Source: Natronosalvus caseinilyticus
GTDB lineage: Archaea > Halobacteriota > Halobacteria > Halobacteriales > Natrialbaceae
Assembly (NCBI RefSeq): GCF_017357105.1
Contig: NZ_CP071596.1
Coordinates: forward strand, 930,001-994,000
DNA length: 64,000 nucleotides
Direction: 5' to 3'
This document shows positions 27,045 to 34,197 of the stretch, piece by piece. The translations under genes and the position numbers were made by a program. Each line of letters opens with the position of its first letter. Position 1 is the stretch's first letter. The notes under the pieces are model-generated. The model was given only the letters and a program-made list of their open reading frames with translations. It did not search any database and had not been told where the DNA came from.

Positions 27045-28325
27045 ATGGCGGAACAGGTCGTCACCCGAACCTACACTGCGTCCATTCGGAATCAGCAACG
27101 TGTGTCCGACGACCTTGACGCCCTCGGGTTCTCGGCCTCGAAACTCTGGAACGTCGGGCGGTGGACGTGTAGTCGCGTCTGGGATGAAATCGGCTACATT
27201 CCTGAACACAACGAACTCACCGCGTACCTGAAGTCGCACAAACGCTACGGTGACCTGCATTCTCAGTCAAGTCAGCGAGTCCTTCAAGAACTCGCTGAAG
27301 CGTTCAACGGCTGGTACGGCAAACGACGCAACGGAGACACGAACGCGAACCCGCCCGGCTACCGCAAACACAGAGACGAACATCCGCGTTCCACGGTCAC
27401 ATTCAAGACCAAAGGCTTCAAACTCGACACCAAGTACAACCGCGTCCGCCTCTCCAAAGGTTCAAACCTCAAGGAGTACTGGTCGGACTTCATCCTCTGC
27501 GAGTACCAGATGCGCCCCGGTGTTGACCTCTCCACCGTAGAGAACGTCCAACAAGTTCGGATAGTCTGGGATGGTGAGGAGTGGGAACTCCACTTCGTCT
27601 GCAAAGTCGAAATCGAAGTGACTGAATCCCCCGGTGAGAAGACTGTGGGTATTGACCTCGGTATCAATAATTTCGCCGCCCTTTCCTACGAAGACGGCTA
27701 CAGCGAACTATATCCGCTGAATTGTCTGAAACAGGATGACTACTACTTCAGCAAACGCATCGCTCGCTGTGACGATTCGGACTCCAAGCAGGCGACGCGG
27801 TTGAATCAGACGAAATCGGCCCGCCGCACCTACCACTTCCATACACTCTCGAAACACATCGTTGAACGGTGTGTTGACGAGGGAGTTGGAACGATTGTAG
27901 TGGGAGACCTCTCCGGCATCCGTGAGGGCGAGAAGAGCGGTGAGTCGAAGAACTGGGGCAAGCATGGCAACCTTGACCTACATTCGTGGGCGTTCGACCG
28001 CTTCACGTCGATGCTTGACTACAAGGCCGAGATGGAGGGAATCACGGTTGAGCAAGTGTCTGAGCGTGATACGTCGAAGTCGTGTTCGTGCTGTGGTCGC
28101 AAGCGTGCAGCGAACCGTGTTGAACGCGGATTGTACGTCTGCGATAAGTGTGATGCGGTGGCGAATGCGGACGTGAACGGAGCTGAGAACATTCGACAGA
28201 AAGTATCTCCGAGTCTCGCCTGCGATGGCGGAGATAGGAGTAACGGCTGGTTGGCACAGCCTTCGACGTTCTTGTTTAACAAGGAAACTGGTGCGTTTGC
28301 ACCTCAAGAACAGGCCACGTCGTAA
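27045..28325 (+). CDS. tnpB: TnpB, RNA-guided nuclease of IS200/IS605 element
   Basis: A 426-residue protein. The RuvC-type Asp204 is in VGIDLGINNF and the third Asp376 in NADVNGAENI. The zinc finger has C347-x2-C350 and C366-x2-C369. The second acidic motif, normally xEDL, reads IVVGDLSGIRE here, so Gly287 sits where the catalytic Glu is expected if the motifs are aligned directly. TnpB uses an RNA from the element's right end to cut DNA and maintain the transposon. No tnpA partner is present, so movement would need one in trans. Base composition is lower in GC than the neighbours. Confidence 0.9.
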   Translation: MAEQVVTRTYTASIRNQQRVSDDLDALGFSASKLWNVGRWTCSRVWDEIGYIPEHNELTAYLKSHKRYGDLHSQSSQRVLQELAEAFNGWYGKRRNGDTNANPPGYRKHRDEHPRSTVTFKTKGFKLDTKYNRVRLSKGSNLKEYWSDFILCEYQMRPGVDLSTVENVQQVRIVWDGEEWELHFVCKVEIEVTESPGEKTVGIDLGINNFAALSYEDGYSELYPLNCLKQDDYYFSKRIARCDDSDSKQATRLNQTKSARRTYHFHTLSKHIVERCVDEGVGTIVVGDLSGIREGEKSGESKNWGKHGNLDLHSWAFDRFTSMLDYKAEMEGITVEQVSERDTSKSCSCCGRKRAANRVERGLYVCDKCDAVANADVNGAENIRQKVSPSLACDGGDRSNGWLAQPSTFLFNKETGAFAPQEQATS

Positions 28326-28349
28326 ACCATAATATCCCAAACGCGATCA

Positions 28350-28384
28350 GGAATCCTCGCGCTTCAGCGCGGGGAGGATGTCAA
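28350..28384 (+). ncRNA. Right-end hairpin / probable 3' part of TnpB guide RNA
   Basis: The sequence cctcgcgc-ttca-gcgcggggagg (28354-28376) folds into a strong hairpin, followed by atgtcaa. This is the conserved right end of haloarchaeal IS1341-type elements. In TnpB systems the guide (omega) RNA spans the 3' part of tnpB and this end, and continues into the flank as the guide. Extent towards tnpB is not determined. Confidence 0.6.
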
Positions 28385-28498
28385 ACGCCGCGGTACAGCG
28401 CGATGATTCAGGCACAGGACTACGACCTCGAGACCTTCTACGGGGAGGCCGAGCAAATCGCCGCCCACGTGCAGGATGGGGCGGCTGGCGACGACTGA
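28385..28498 (+). pseudogene. Orphan 3' fragment of a gene right of the IS element
   Basis: A frame ending at TGA 28496-28498 encodes MIQAQDYDLETFYGEAEQ and then IAAHVQDGAAGDD, with typical haloarchaeal coding composition. No convincing start or matching 5' part is visible left of the IS. It is likely the remaining C-terminus of a disrupted gene, or a short peptide starting at ATG 28402. Confidence 0.4.
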
Positions 28499-28524
28499 GG
28501 GAGGCGACTAACGGAGACAACTAC

Positions 28525-28698
28525 ATGACGACAGCACACAAACTCGACTGCGAATCGGCAGCGAACGATTGCCGATTCGTCGTCCAGTCCGAAGACGAGG
28601 GAGAGGCGATCGAACTGGCGAGAAATCACATGAAGGAGGTCCACGGGAAGGACTATACGGACGAGGAACTGCAGACCGAGTACCTACAATCGGTCTAA
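28525..28698 (+). CDS. DUF1059 small protein
   Basis: A 57-residue protein, MTTAHKLDCESAANDCRFVV followed by a QSEDEGEAIELARNH helix and DYTDEELQ. This is the DUF1059 pattern (two early Cys, then EDEGEAIELARNHMKEVHG). Function is unknown. ATG 28525 follows a purine-rich ggagacaac. Confidence 0.85.
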   Translation: MTTAHKLDCESAANDCRFVVQSEDEGEAIELARNHMKEVHGKDYTDEELQTEYLQSV

Positions 28699-28726
28699 GT
28701 GCCGTCCGGCGATTCGGTTTTTTTGC

Positions 28727-29356
28727 TCAGTCGCCTGAGCCCGAACTCGACTCCGCACCCGAACCCGAACTCGACTCCGACGCCCGCGGCGTCGTCACCT
28801 CCGGCGAGATGAACGCGTACTCGACCAACAAACGGCCGAGTTTCTCGACGCGCTCCTCGAGGTCGGGGTCGACGAACGCCCGGCCGTCGGTGGCGTTCGG
28901 ATCGTCCTCGAACTGGCTGGACGCGTTCCGGATGCCGACCTGGTGTGGGAGGACCCAGCCGTGAACACCCCGGACGGTGATCCGGAGGTGGTCCAGGGTC
29001 GACCCGTAGCTGCCGCCGCCGGCGGTCGCCAGCAGGCCGACGGTGGTGTCCTCGTACTCGTCCCAGCCGCAGTAGTCGTGGAAGTTCTTCAGCGCTCCCG
29101 AGTACGATCCGTGGTAGACGGGCGTGCCGAGGACGACCGCGTCGGCGTCGCGGACGATTCGTTTCACGGCGGTCCCGTCCCCCTGGCCGTCGACGTCGGG
29201 GTCGTAGACGGGGAGGTCGTACTCGCGGAGGTCGAGCAGCGTCGTTTCGGCGCCGGCGTCCGCTGCAGCCTCGAGAACGTACCGGAGGGCCGTTCGGGTC
29301 GTACTCCTCTCGCGGAAGCTCCCCGAGACGGCGACGACGTGTGGAGCGGCGTCCAT
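28727..29356 (-). CDS. NADPH-dependent FMN reductase family protein
   Basis: A 209-residue flavodoxin-fold protein from ATG 29356. The FMN phosphate loop is SGSFRERSTTR, followed by ADAVVLGTPVYHGSYSGALKNFHDY and LLATAGGGSYGSTLDHLR. These enzymes reduce flavins, quinones or dyes with NAD(P)H. The C-terminal 18 residues are Ser/Gly/Glu repeats (SSSGSGAESSSGSGD) encoded by short direct repeats, probably an unstructured tail. Confidence 0.9.
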   Translation of the reverse strand: MDAAPHVVAVSGSFRERSTTRTALRYVLEAAADAGAETTLLDLREYDLPVYDPDVDGQGDGTAVKRIVRDADAVVLGTPVYHGSYSGALKNFHDYCGWDEYEDTTVGLLATAGGGSYGSTLDHLRITVRGVHGWVLPHQVGIRNASSQFEDDPNATDGRAFVDPDLEERVEKLGRLLVEYAFISPEVTTPRASESSSGSGAESSSGSGD

Positions 29357-29597
29357 ACGCGCTCTACCGGGTCGCGCGGTAAAACGGACTCGATACAGCC
29401 AGTCGTTACTTCTTCCGGCCGCGTTTCGGATCGACCGTGGTTCGACCGCGTGCCGGAACGATCGCGGTTCAATTCTCGAGGCCGATGGCTCTGGACCCCG
29501 GACGCCACGCCGTCACAGTCGCCTTCGTGTGCGTTCGTCACCGTCGCCCCCGTGTGCGTGCGTCGGTTTTTTCGACCAGGGCGACGACAGTCCGCGT

Positions 29598-31046
29598 ATG
29601 GATCCGGAGACGGAAACGGACGCGACGACGGCCGACGACAGGGCAGCGATCTCCTTCGGCACCGATGGCTGGCGAGCCACGCTCGAGGAGTTCACCGCAC
29701 CCCGCGTGCGGATGGTCGCCCAGGCCATCGCGACGACGCTCCGCGAGGAGGGGAAGACGGCGCCAGTCGTCGTCGGCTACGACGCCCGCGAGACCTCCCG
29801 CGGGTTCGCCGAAGAGGTCAGCCGCGTCCTGTGTGCCAACGGCTTCGACGTCCTGTTGAGCGACCGCGACCGACCGACACCGCTGTGTGCCCACGCAGTC
29901 GTCGACCGGAGCCTCTCGGCGGCGGTCGTGATCACGGCCTCGCACAACCCGCCGTCGTACAACGGCATCAAGTTCATTCCCGACGACGGTGCCCCGGCGC
30001 TTCCCCCGATCATGGACGCCATCGCGGACTCGCTCGCCGTCCCCGATCCGCTGCCCGAGGCTGAGCACGGGTCGGTTCGCGAGGTCGACCTCGTCGACGC
30101 GCACGCCGAGGCCTGTCTCGAGGTCGTCCGCTCGGTCGCGGGAGACCAGGCCCTCGACCCCAAGGACGCACTCGAGGGACTGCCCATCGCCTACGACGCG
30201 ATGCACGGCAGCGGCCGGGGGACGACCGACGCCCTCCTCGAGCGCGTCGGGGCGAGCGTCGAGCGCCTCCGGTGTACTCGCGATCCCGAGTTCGGTGGCG
30301 GGTCGCCGGAACCCGCGGCGGAGAACCTCGAGGAACTGGTCGAGGCGGTCACCGAGGGGGACGCAGCGCTCGGGATCGCCAACGACGGCGACGCCGACCG
30401 CGTGGCAGTCGTCACGCCCGATCGCGGTCTCCTCGACGAGAACCTCTTCTTCGCCGCGCTCTACGACTTCCTGCTCGAGTCGAACGACGGGCCGGCGATC
30501 CGGACGGTGTCGACGTCCTTCCTGATCGACCGGATCGCCGAAGCCCACGGCGAGTCGGTCCACGAGGTGCCCGTCGGCTTCAAGTGGGTCGCCGAAGCGA
30601 TGGCCGACTACGACGCCCTCGTCGGCGGCGAGGAGTCGGGCGGGTTCACCGTCCGCGGCCACGTCCGCGAGAAAGACGGCGTGCTGATGGGCCTGCTCGC
30701 GGCCGTGATGCACGCCGCGGAACCGATCGACGACCGGGTCGACCGCCTGCTCGAGACCCACGGCGACGTCACGCAGGGAAAGATCAGCGTCGCCTGCCCC
30801 GACGACGAGAAGGCCGCCGTTCTGGCGGCGCTCGAGGACGAAATCCCCGACGCGGTCGCGGGAACGCCGGTCGCGACCGTGAACACGGCCGACGGGTTCA
30901 AACTGACCCTCGAGGACGGCTCCTGGGTGCTCGTTCGGCCGAGCGGGACCGAACCCGTCCTGCGCGTCTACGCCGAGGCTGAGCGCGACGAGCGCGTCCG
31001 GGAACTGCTCGAGGCAGGTGAGGAACTGCTCGAGCCGCTCGTCTGA
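29598..31046 (+). CDS. Phosphoglucomutase / phosphomannomutase family protein
   Basis: A 482-residue phosphohexomutase. It has FGTDGWRA near the N-terminus, the catalytic serine loop TASHNPPSYNG, the metal loop DGDADR, the sugar loop GGEESGG and the phosphate loop RPSGTEP. Interconversion of hexose 1- and 6-phosphates is expected. The FGTDGWR start and GGEESGG loop fit the phosphoglucomutase-2-like branch better than GlmM. ATG 29598 is preferred over an upstream in-frame start, because the residues before it look like untranslated sequence. Confidence 0.92.
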   Translation: MDPETETDATTADDRAAISFGTDGWRATLEEFTAPRVRMVAQAIATTLREEGKTAPVVVGYDARETSRGFAEEVSRVLCANGFDVLLSDRDRPTPLCAHAVVDRSLSAAVVITASHNPPSYNGIKFIPDDGAPALPPIMDAIADSLAVPDPLPEAEHGSVREVDLVDAHAEACLEVVRSVAGDQALDPKDALEGLPIAYDAMHGSGRGTTDALLERVGASVERLRCTRDPEFGGGSPEPAAENLEELVEAVTEGDAALGIANDGDADRVAVVTPDRGLLDENLFFAALYDFLLESNDGPAIRTVSTSFLIDRIAEAHGESVHEVPVGFKWVAEAMADYDALVGGEESGGFTVRGHVREKDGVLMGLLAAVMHAAEPIDDRVDRLLETHGDVTQGKISVACPDDEKAAVLAALEDEIPDAVAGTPVATVNTADGFKLTLEDGSWVLVRPSGTEPVLRVYAEAERDERVRELLEAGEELLEPLV

Positions 31047-31160
31047 AGCGGTGCGCGGATCCCCTCCCTCCCGCGGTAATCGTTCTCTTCCTCCGGTAAT
31101 CGACCCCTTACGCCGTGATTCGGGGCCAAGGTTTTTGCGACCGGTCGTGGCCCGTAGCCC

Positions 31161-31412
31161 ATGGCCGACACGACGACCTACAAGGACGAACTCACGAGAG
31201 AGGAAGTAGCCGACCGGCTGCAGGAACTCGCCCGAGAAATCCGAAGCGGCGGCGACGCCAACATCTCCGTCGGGAACAAGGTGGTGACGCTCTCGCCGGA
31301 CGCCCAGGTCACCTACGACCTCGAGGTCGAGGAACGGTCTCCGATGCTCGGCGGCCGCCGCGAGGAGATCGACCTGACGCTGGCCTGGGGCGTGAAGAAA
31401 GAAAAAGAGTGA
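31161..31412 (+). CDS. Amphi-Trp domain protein
   Basis: An 83-residue protein with the amphi-Trp pattern: YKDELTREEVADRLQELA, then alternating strands (ANISVGNKVVTLSPDAQVTY), and the C-terminal DLTLAWGVKKEKE. The domain is common in archaea and proposed to bind a ligand or a protein; its role is unproven. It starts about 115 bases after the phosphomutase. Confidence 0.88.
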   Translation: MADTTTYKDELTREEVADRLQELAREIRSGGDANISVGNKVVTLSPDAQVTYDLEVEERSPMLGGRREEIDLTLAWGVKKEKE

Positions 31413-31477
31413 GTGCTCGAGTCCGGGGTTGCTCTCGCCGGGTTGATGATTATCCCTCGAGAACCCGTTTATCCGCT

Positions 31478-31840
31478 ATGACGAAACACGACACCGAGGA
31501 CGCGGCCTATATGGATCTGACGCCCGATAGCTGGCACCAGCACGACGGCAGCTACGCGATCGACTGCCCGGAGTGTGGGTCGTTGGCGTCGCTCTCGAAC
31601 GTCATCGAGCACAACCGGTGTAACGGGTTCCTCGCTCGCCACTCCGAGGGCGAATCGGAGGGGACGGACTGTACGGCGAAGCTGTGGTTCGAACTGGGCT
31701 ACAGCGAGGAACCGCCCTCCTCGGACGAGAGCGCGACCGAGTCGACCGCGACCACGACGGCGGAGGACGACGACGTCGAGGACAAGCACGGCAGTCCGGC
31801 GGGCACCGACGGCACGGTCGACGAGTCCCAGCGCGGGTGA
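31478..31840 (+). CDS. Small zinc-ribbon-like protein with acidic tail
   Basis: A 120-residue protein. Two Cys pairs (IDCPECGSLA and NRCNGF...GTDC) in the first 70 residues suggest a zinc-binding domain. The last 45 residues are a Ser/Thr/Asp/Glu-rich disordered tail. ATG 31478 follows a TATA-like gtttatccg. No family is recognised beyond haloarchaeal hypothetical. Confidence 0.75.
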   Translation: MTKHDTEDAAYMDLTPDSWHQHDGSYAIDCPECGSLASLSNVIEHNRCNGFLARHSEGESEGTDCTAKLWFELGYSEEPPSSDESATESTATTTAEDDDVEDKHGSPAGTDGTVDESQRG

Positions 31841-31994
31841 GCGACGAGCCGTCGTCGCTGGATGGGGCCAGGACTCGCCTCGAGTTGGTCGGATCGGTCG
31901 CTCCCCTCGGGTCAGACGGACCGGTCTCTTGCCTCGAGCGAACTCCACCGCACCGTTCGCACACCGTTCGCGCTCAATTCAGGCCAGACTCGCT

Positions 31995-32654
31995 TCACTC
32001 GCCTCGAGCCAACCGCGTCCCGATCTTTTCGGGAAGCCCTGCCTCCGCTACCGCCTGCTGCACGCGCTCGACGTCGTAGGCGACGCGACGGGTCTCGACC
32101 TCGAGCGCGTCAAGGTCGAGGACGGCGTAGGCCGCCCGGGGGTCGCCGTCTCGCGGCTGCCCGATGCTGCCCGGATTCACGACGACCCCCTCGGCGTAGC
32201 GCTCGACGTGCTGGACGTGGGTGTGGCCGAGCACCAGCACCGACTCGTCCTCGAGCAGCCGCGGCGAGAAGTCCCGCGGGTAGGTGTACCGGTCTGGATC
32301 TGCGGGGTGACCGTGGACGATTTTCACCTGGCTGTCGAACGCGAGGCGCTCGTCGGGCAACTCGGCGAGCCACCCCCGCTGGTCGTCGGTCAGGCGCTCG
32401 CGGGCGAGTTCGACCCCCGCCGCGGCCATCGAGTTGAACCGGAACGTCGTCTCTCGAGCGACCGCCCGGTCGTGGTTTCCCATCACCGTCGGCACCTCGA
32501 GGTCTCGTAGCCGCTCGACGCACTCGGCCGGCCAGGGATTGTAGCCCACGACGTCGCCCGCACAGATCAGCGCGTCGACGTCGGGGAGGTCCGCGAGGAC
32601 GGCCTCGAGTGCGGGGAGGTTCCCGTGTACGTCAGCACAGAGTCCGATCTGCAT
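31995..32654 (-). CDS. YfcE/MJ0936-type metallophosphoesterase
   Basis: A 219-residue calcineurin-like phosphoesterase from ATG 32654. Metal motifs are ADVHGNLPAL, CAGDVVGYNP, MGNHDRA, KIVHGHP and LGHTHVQHV, complete for this family. It hydrolyses phosphodiesters or phosphomonoesters with Mn or Ni; the natural substrate is unknown. It is divergent from the DUF7504 gene. Confidence 0.93.
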   Translation of the reverse strand: MQIGLCADVHGNLPALEAVLADLPDVDALICAGDVVGYNPWPAECVERLRDLEVPTVMGNHDRAVARETTFRFNSMAAAGVELARERLTDDQRGWLAELPDERLAFDSQVKIVHGHPADPDRYTYPRDFSPRLLEDESVLVLGHTHVQHVERYAEGVVVNPGSIGQPRDGDPRAAYAVLDLDALEVETRRVAYDVERVQQAVAEAGLPEKIGTRLARGE

Positions 32655-32808
32655 GGCTGTTCTTACTGACGTGAGATACATGTATGTAGGGGCGATCGAA
32701 CGTCAGGCGGAGACCGGCCACAACGGTTATATCGCGAGTATCAGGGGCCAGAACAGTAATGTGCGGGGCCTGTGACCCTTCGCCTAACGTCGACTCGACG
32801 TCGCCACC

Positions 32809-33522
32809 ATGGAACCGAGTATCCCCGAATCGATCGAGGCACCGTCGAACGTGCTCCTCGTTCACGAGACGAACCAGCCAGTAGACGCCTGCCACGACCT
32901 CTGTCAGTCGTGTTCGGAGGTCGCCGAGCTGCGCGTCTCGTTCGCCGGGGCGCAGACGGACTGTCGGCCGACGGCCAGCGACGGTCCCGCGAAACTCGGC
33001 ATCGTCTCCGTCGGCGACGTCCTCCGTGCGGCCGAGGCCACCGTGGGCCCGGATTACTCCGCCCCGTTCGTCGTCGATGCGATCGACGACCCGACCGACC
33101 TGTCGGCCCTCGGCGTCACGATCAGCGAATTCTGCGAGCAGTGGGGCGACGCCTACCACGTCCGAATCTGCTTTCACTCCCTAGACATGCTCCTGCGCTA
33201 CGCCCCGCCGAAGCAGGTGTTTCACTTCGCGTACGTCCTCACCAAACGACTCTCGAGCGTCGGCGCGATCGCGCACTTCCACCTCGACCCGACGGCACAC
33301 GAGGACCGCATCGTCGCGACGTTCGGCTCGATTTTCGACGAGATGGTCGTCGACGAAAGCGTCCAGGACGACCTGCCGGAGGCGACCGACGAGGACGTCG
33401 CGGCGTTGCTGTCGAACTGGGACGACGAAGACGGAGACGAGTACGAGTCCTGGCCCACGACCGATCCGGCCGACTTCGACGAAGCCACCGACGACGACGT
33501 CGCTCGCGTGCTCGAGAACTGA
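32809..33522 (+). CDS. DUF7504-like haloarchaeal protein
   Basis: A 237-residue protein from ATG 32809. The RecA-like degenerate fold of DUF7504/HTR-like proteins is suggested by APSNVLLVHETN, GIVSVGDVLRAA, ICFHSLDMLLRYA and FHFAYVLTKRL, with no Walker A lysine. The acidic C-terminus has two DDVAxxL(S/E)N repeats. This family is often near signal-transduction genes in haloarchaea; none is seen here. Confidence 0.75.
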   Translation: MEPSIPESIEAPSNVLLVHETNQPVDACHDLCQSCSEVAELRVSFAGAQTDCRPTASDGPAKLGIVSVGDVLRAAEATVGPDYSAPFVVDAIDDPTDLSALGVTISEFCEQWGDAYHVRICFHSLDMLLRYAPPKQVFHFAYVLTKRLSSVGAIAHFHLDPTAHEDRIVATFGSIFDEMVVDESVQDDLPEATDEDVAALLSNWDDEDGDEYESWPTTDPADFDEATDDDVARVLEN

Positions 33523-33587
33523 TTTTGCCTATCCGGTTCGTCACTCGATGCAATACTCGAGCGGCGACCACGTCGTCTCGAGGCACC

Positions 33588-33881
33588 CTAGACGAAGGCA
33601 ACCCCGGTAATCGACAGCAACACGATTAGCAGCGCTCCGGGAACGCCGCCCAGAGCGACGATCACGAGCACGATCGGGGTGATGGTAATCTCGAAGACGA
33701 ACATCCACTGCACGGCCAGGAGGACGAGCAACCCGGCGACCGCGTTGGCGAAGAGCGGTCGAACGGTGTCGATGAGTCGCGACGCGCCGAAGACGAACGC
33801 GAGGGCGACGACCAGGATCAGGATCTCGAGACCGGTGACCATGTCGGCTGACACACCGCCGGAGGTGAAAAGCGCGTCCAT
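33588..33881 (-). CDS. BofA-like (sigma-K processing inhibitor family) membrane protein
   Basis: A 97-residue protein from ATG 33881. Three hydrophobic segments and the IDTVRPLFANAVAGLLVLL stretch match the archaeal pro-sigmaK-processing-inhibitor BofA family. In bacteria BofA restrains an intramembrane protease. In archaea the partner is unknown. It lies just upstream of tRNA-Pro, on the opposite strand. Confidence 0.88.
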   Translation of the reverse strand: MDALFTSGGVSADMVTGLEILILVVALAFVFGASRLIDTVRPLFANAVAGLLVLLAVQWMFVFEITITPIVLVIVALGGVPGALLIVLLSITGVAFV

Positions 33882-33926
33882 TCACAAACGAAAGCCTTTA
33901 CGCACCGCGCCCAGAAGTACGGACAC

Positions 33927-33999
33927 GGGACCGTGGGTTAGCCTGGTATACTTCGGGCCTTGGGTGCCCGTGACCCCGGTTCAAATCCGGGCGGTCCCA
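33927..33999 (+). tRNA. tRNA-Pro (anticodon TGG)
   Basis: The acceptor stem GGGACCG pairs with CGGTCCC. The anticodon stem CGGGC/GCCCG encloses loop CTTGGGT, with TGG at positions 34-36. The T-arm is CCCGG-TTCAAAT-CCGGG, the discriminator base is A, and CCA is not encoded. The D-arm is short with a G-T closing pair. The 3' half is the attachment site of the element to its right, and the tRNA is kept intact. Confidence 0.95.
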
Positions 34000-34007
34000 T
34001 CCTCTTA
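33978..34007. repeat. attL: tRNA 3' end plus CCTCTTA
   Basis: The sequence from GGTTCA through CCTCTTA spans the T-arm and acceptor 3' strand of tRNA-Pro and the first seven bases after it. The copy at 55220-55250 matches it with one inserted and one substituted base. A shorter copy is at 55115-55136. Confidence 0.8.
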
Positions 34008-34086
34008 TACGAAAATTCGCGAGAAATCCGTCCATATGCGGGGTTTACAACCACCCTCTCGGTAGCCCTCGCCAGGGGTGGTCGCG

Positions 34087-34197
34087 GTGAGCCTCACCGT
34101 CGAACTCGAGCCACCCGTGTGCGAGTTCTGCGGGTGCTACATCATCGAGGACGACCAGCTGTGCCCCGCCCTCGATAATGGGAGGTGTGCGCCATGA
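34087..34197 (+). CDS. 36-residue cysteine peptide overlapping the replication gene
   Basis: GTG 34087 to TGA 34195-34197, which overlaps the next gene's ATG (ATGA). The peptide starts MSLTVELEPPVCEFCGCY and ends LCPALDNGRCAP. CxxC plus later Cys residues form a likely zinc site. The overlap implies translational coupling with the primase-helicase. The gene is too short to be found by length alone. Support comes from the coupling, the Cys spacing and the same design at the integrase (53769-53993). Confidence 0.6.
   Translation: MSLTVELEPPVCEFCGCYIIEDDQLCPALDNGRCAP

Larger units (their letters stand above)
27018..28384 (+). mobile_element. IS200/IS605-group element carrying only tnpB
   Basis: It contains a tnpB gene without tnpA. 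The right end is the characteristic GC hairpin with flanking gaatcc and atgtcaa at 28350-28384. The left end is placed by eye near the AT-rich ttaaataatcttaccgac and may be off by 20-30 bases. Such elements do not make target duplications. The sequence right of the element continues in a frame that looks like a gene end (28385-28498), so it may have interrupted or joined an older gene. Confidence 0.75.
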
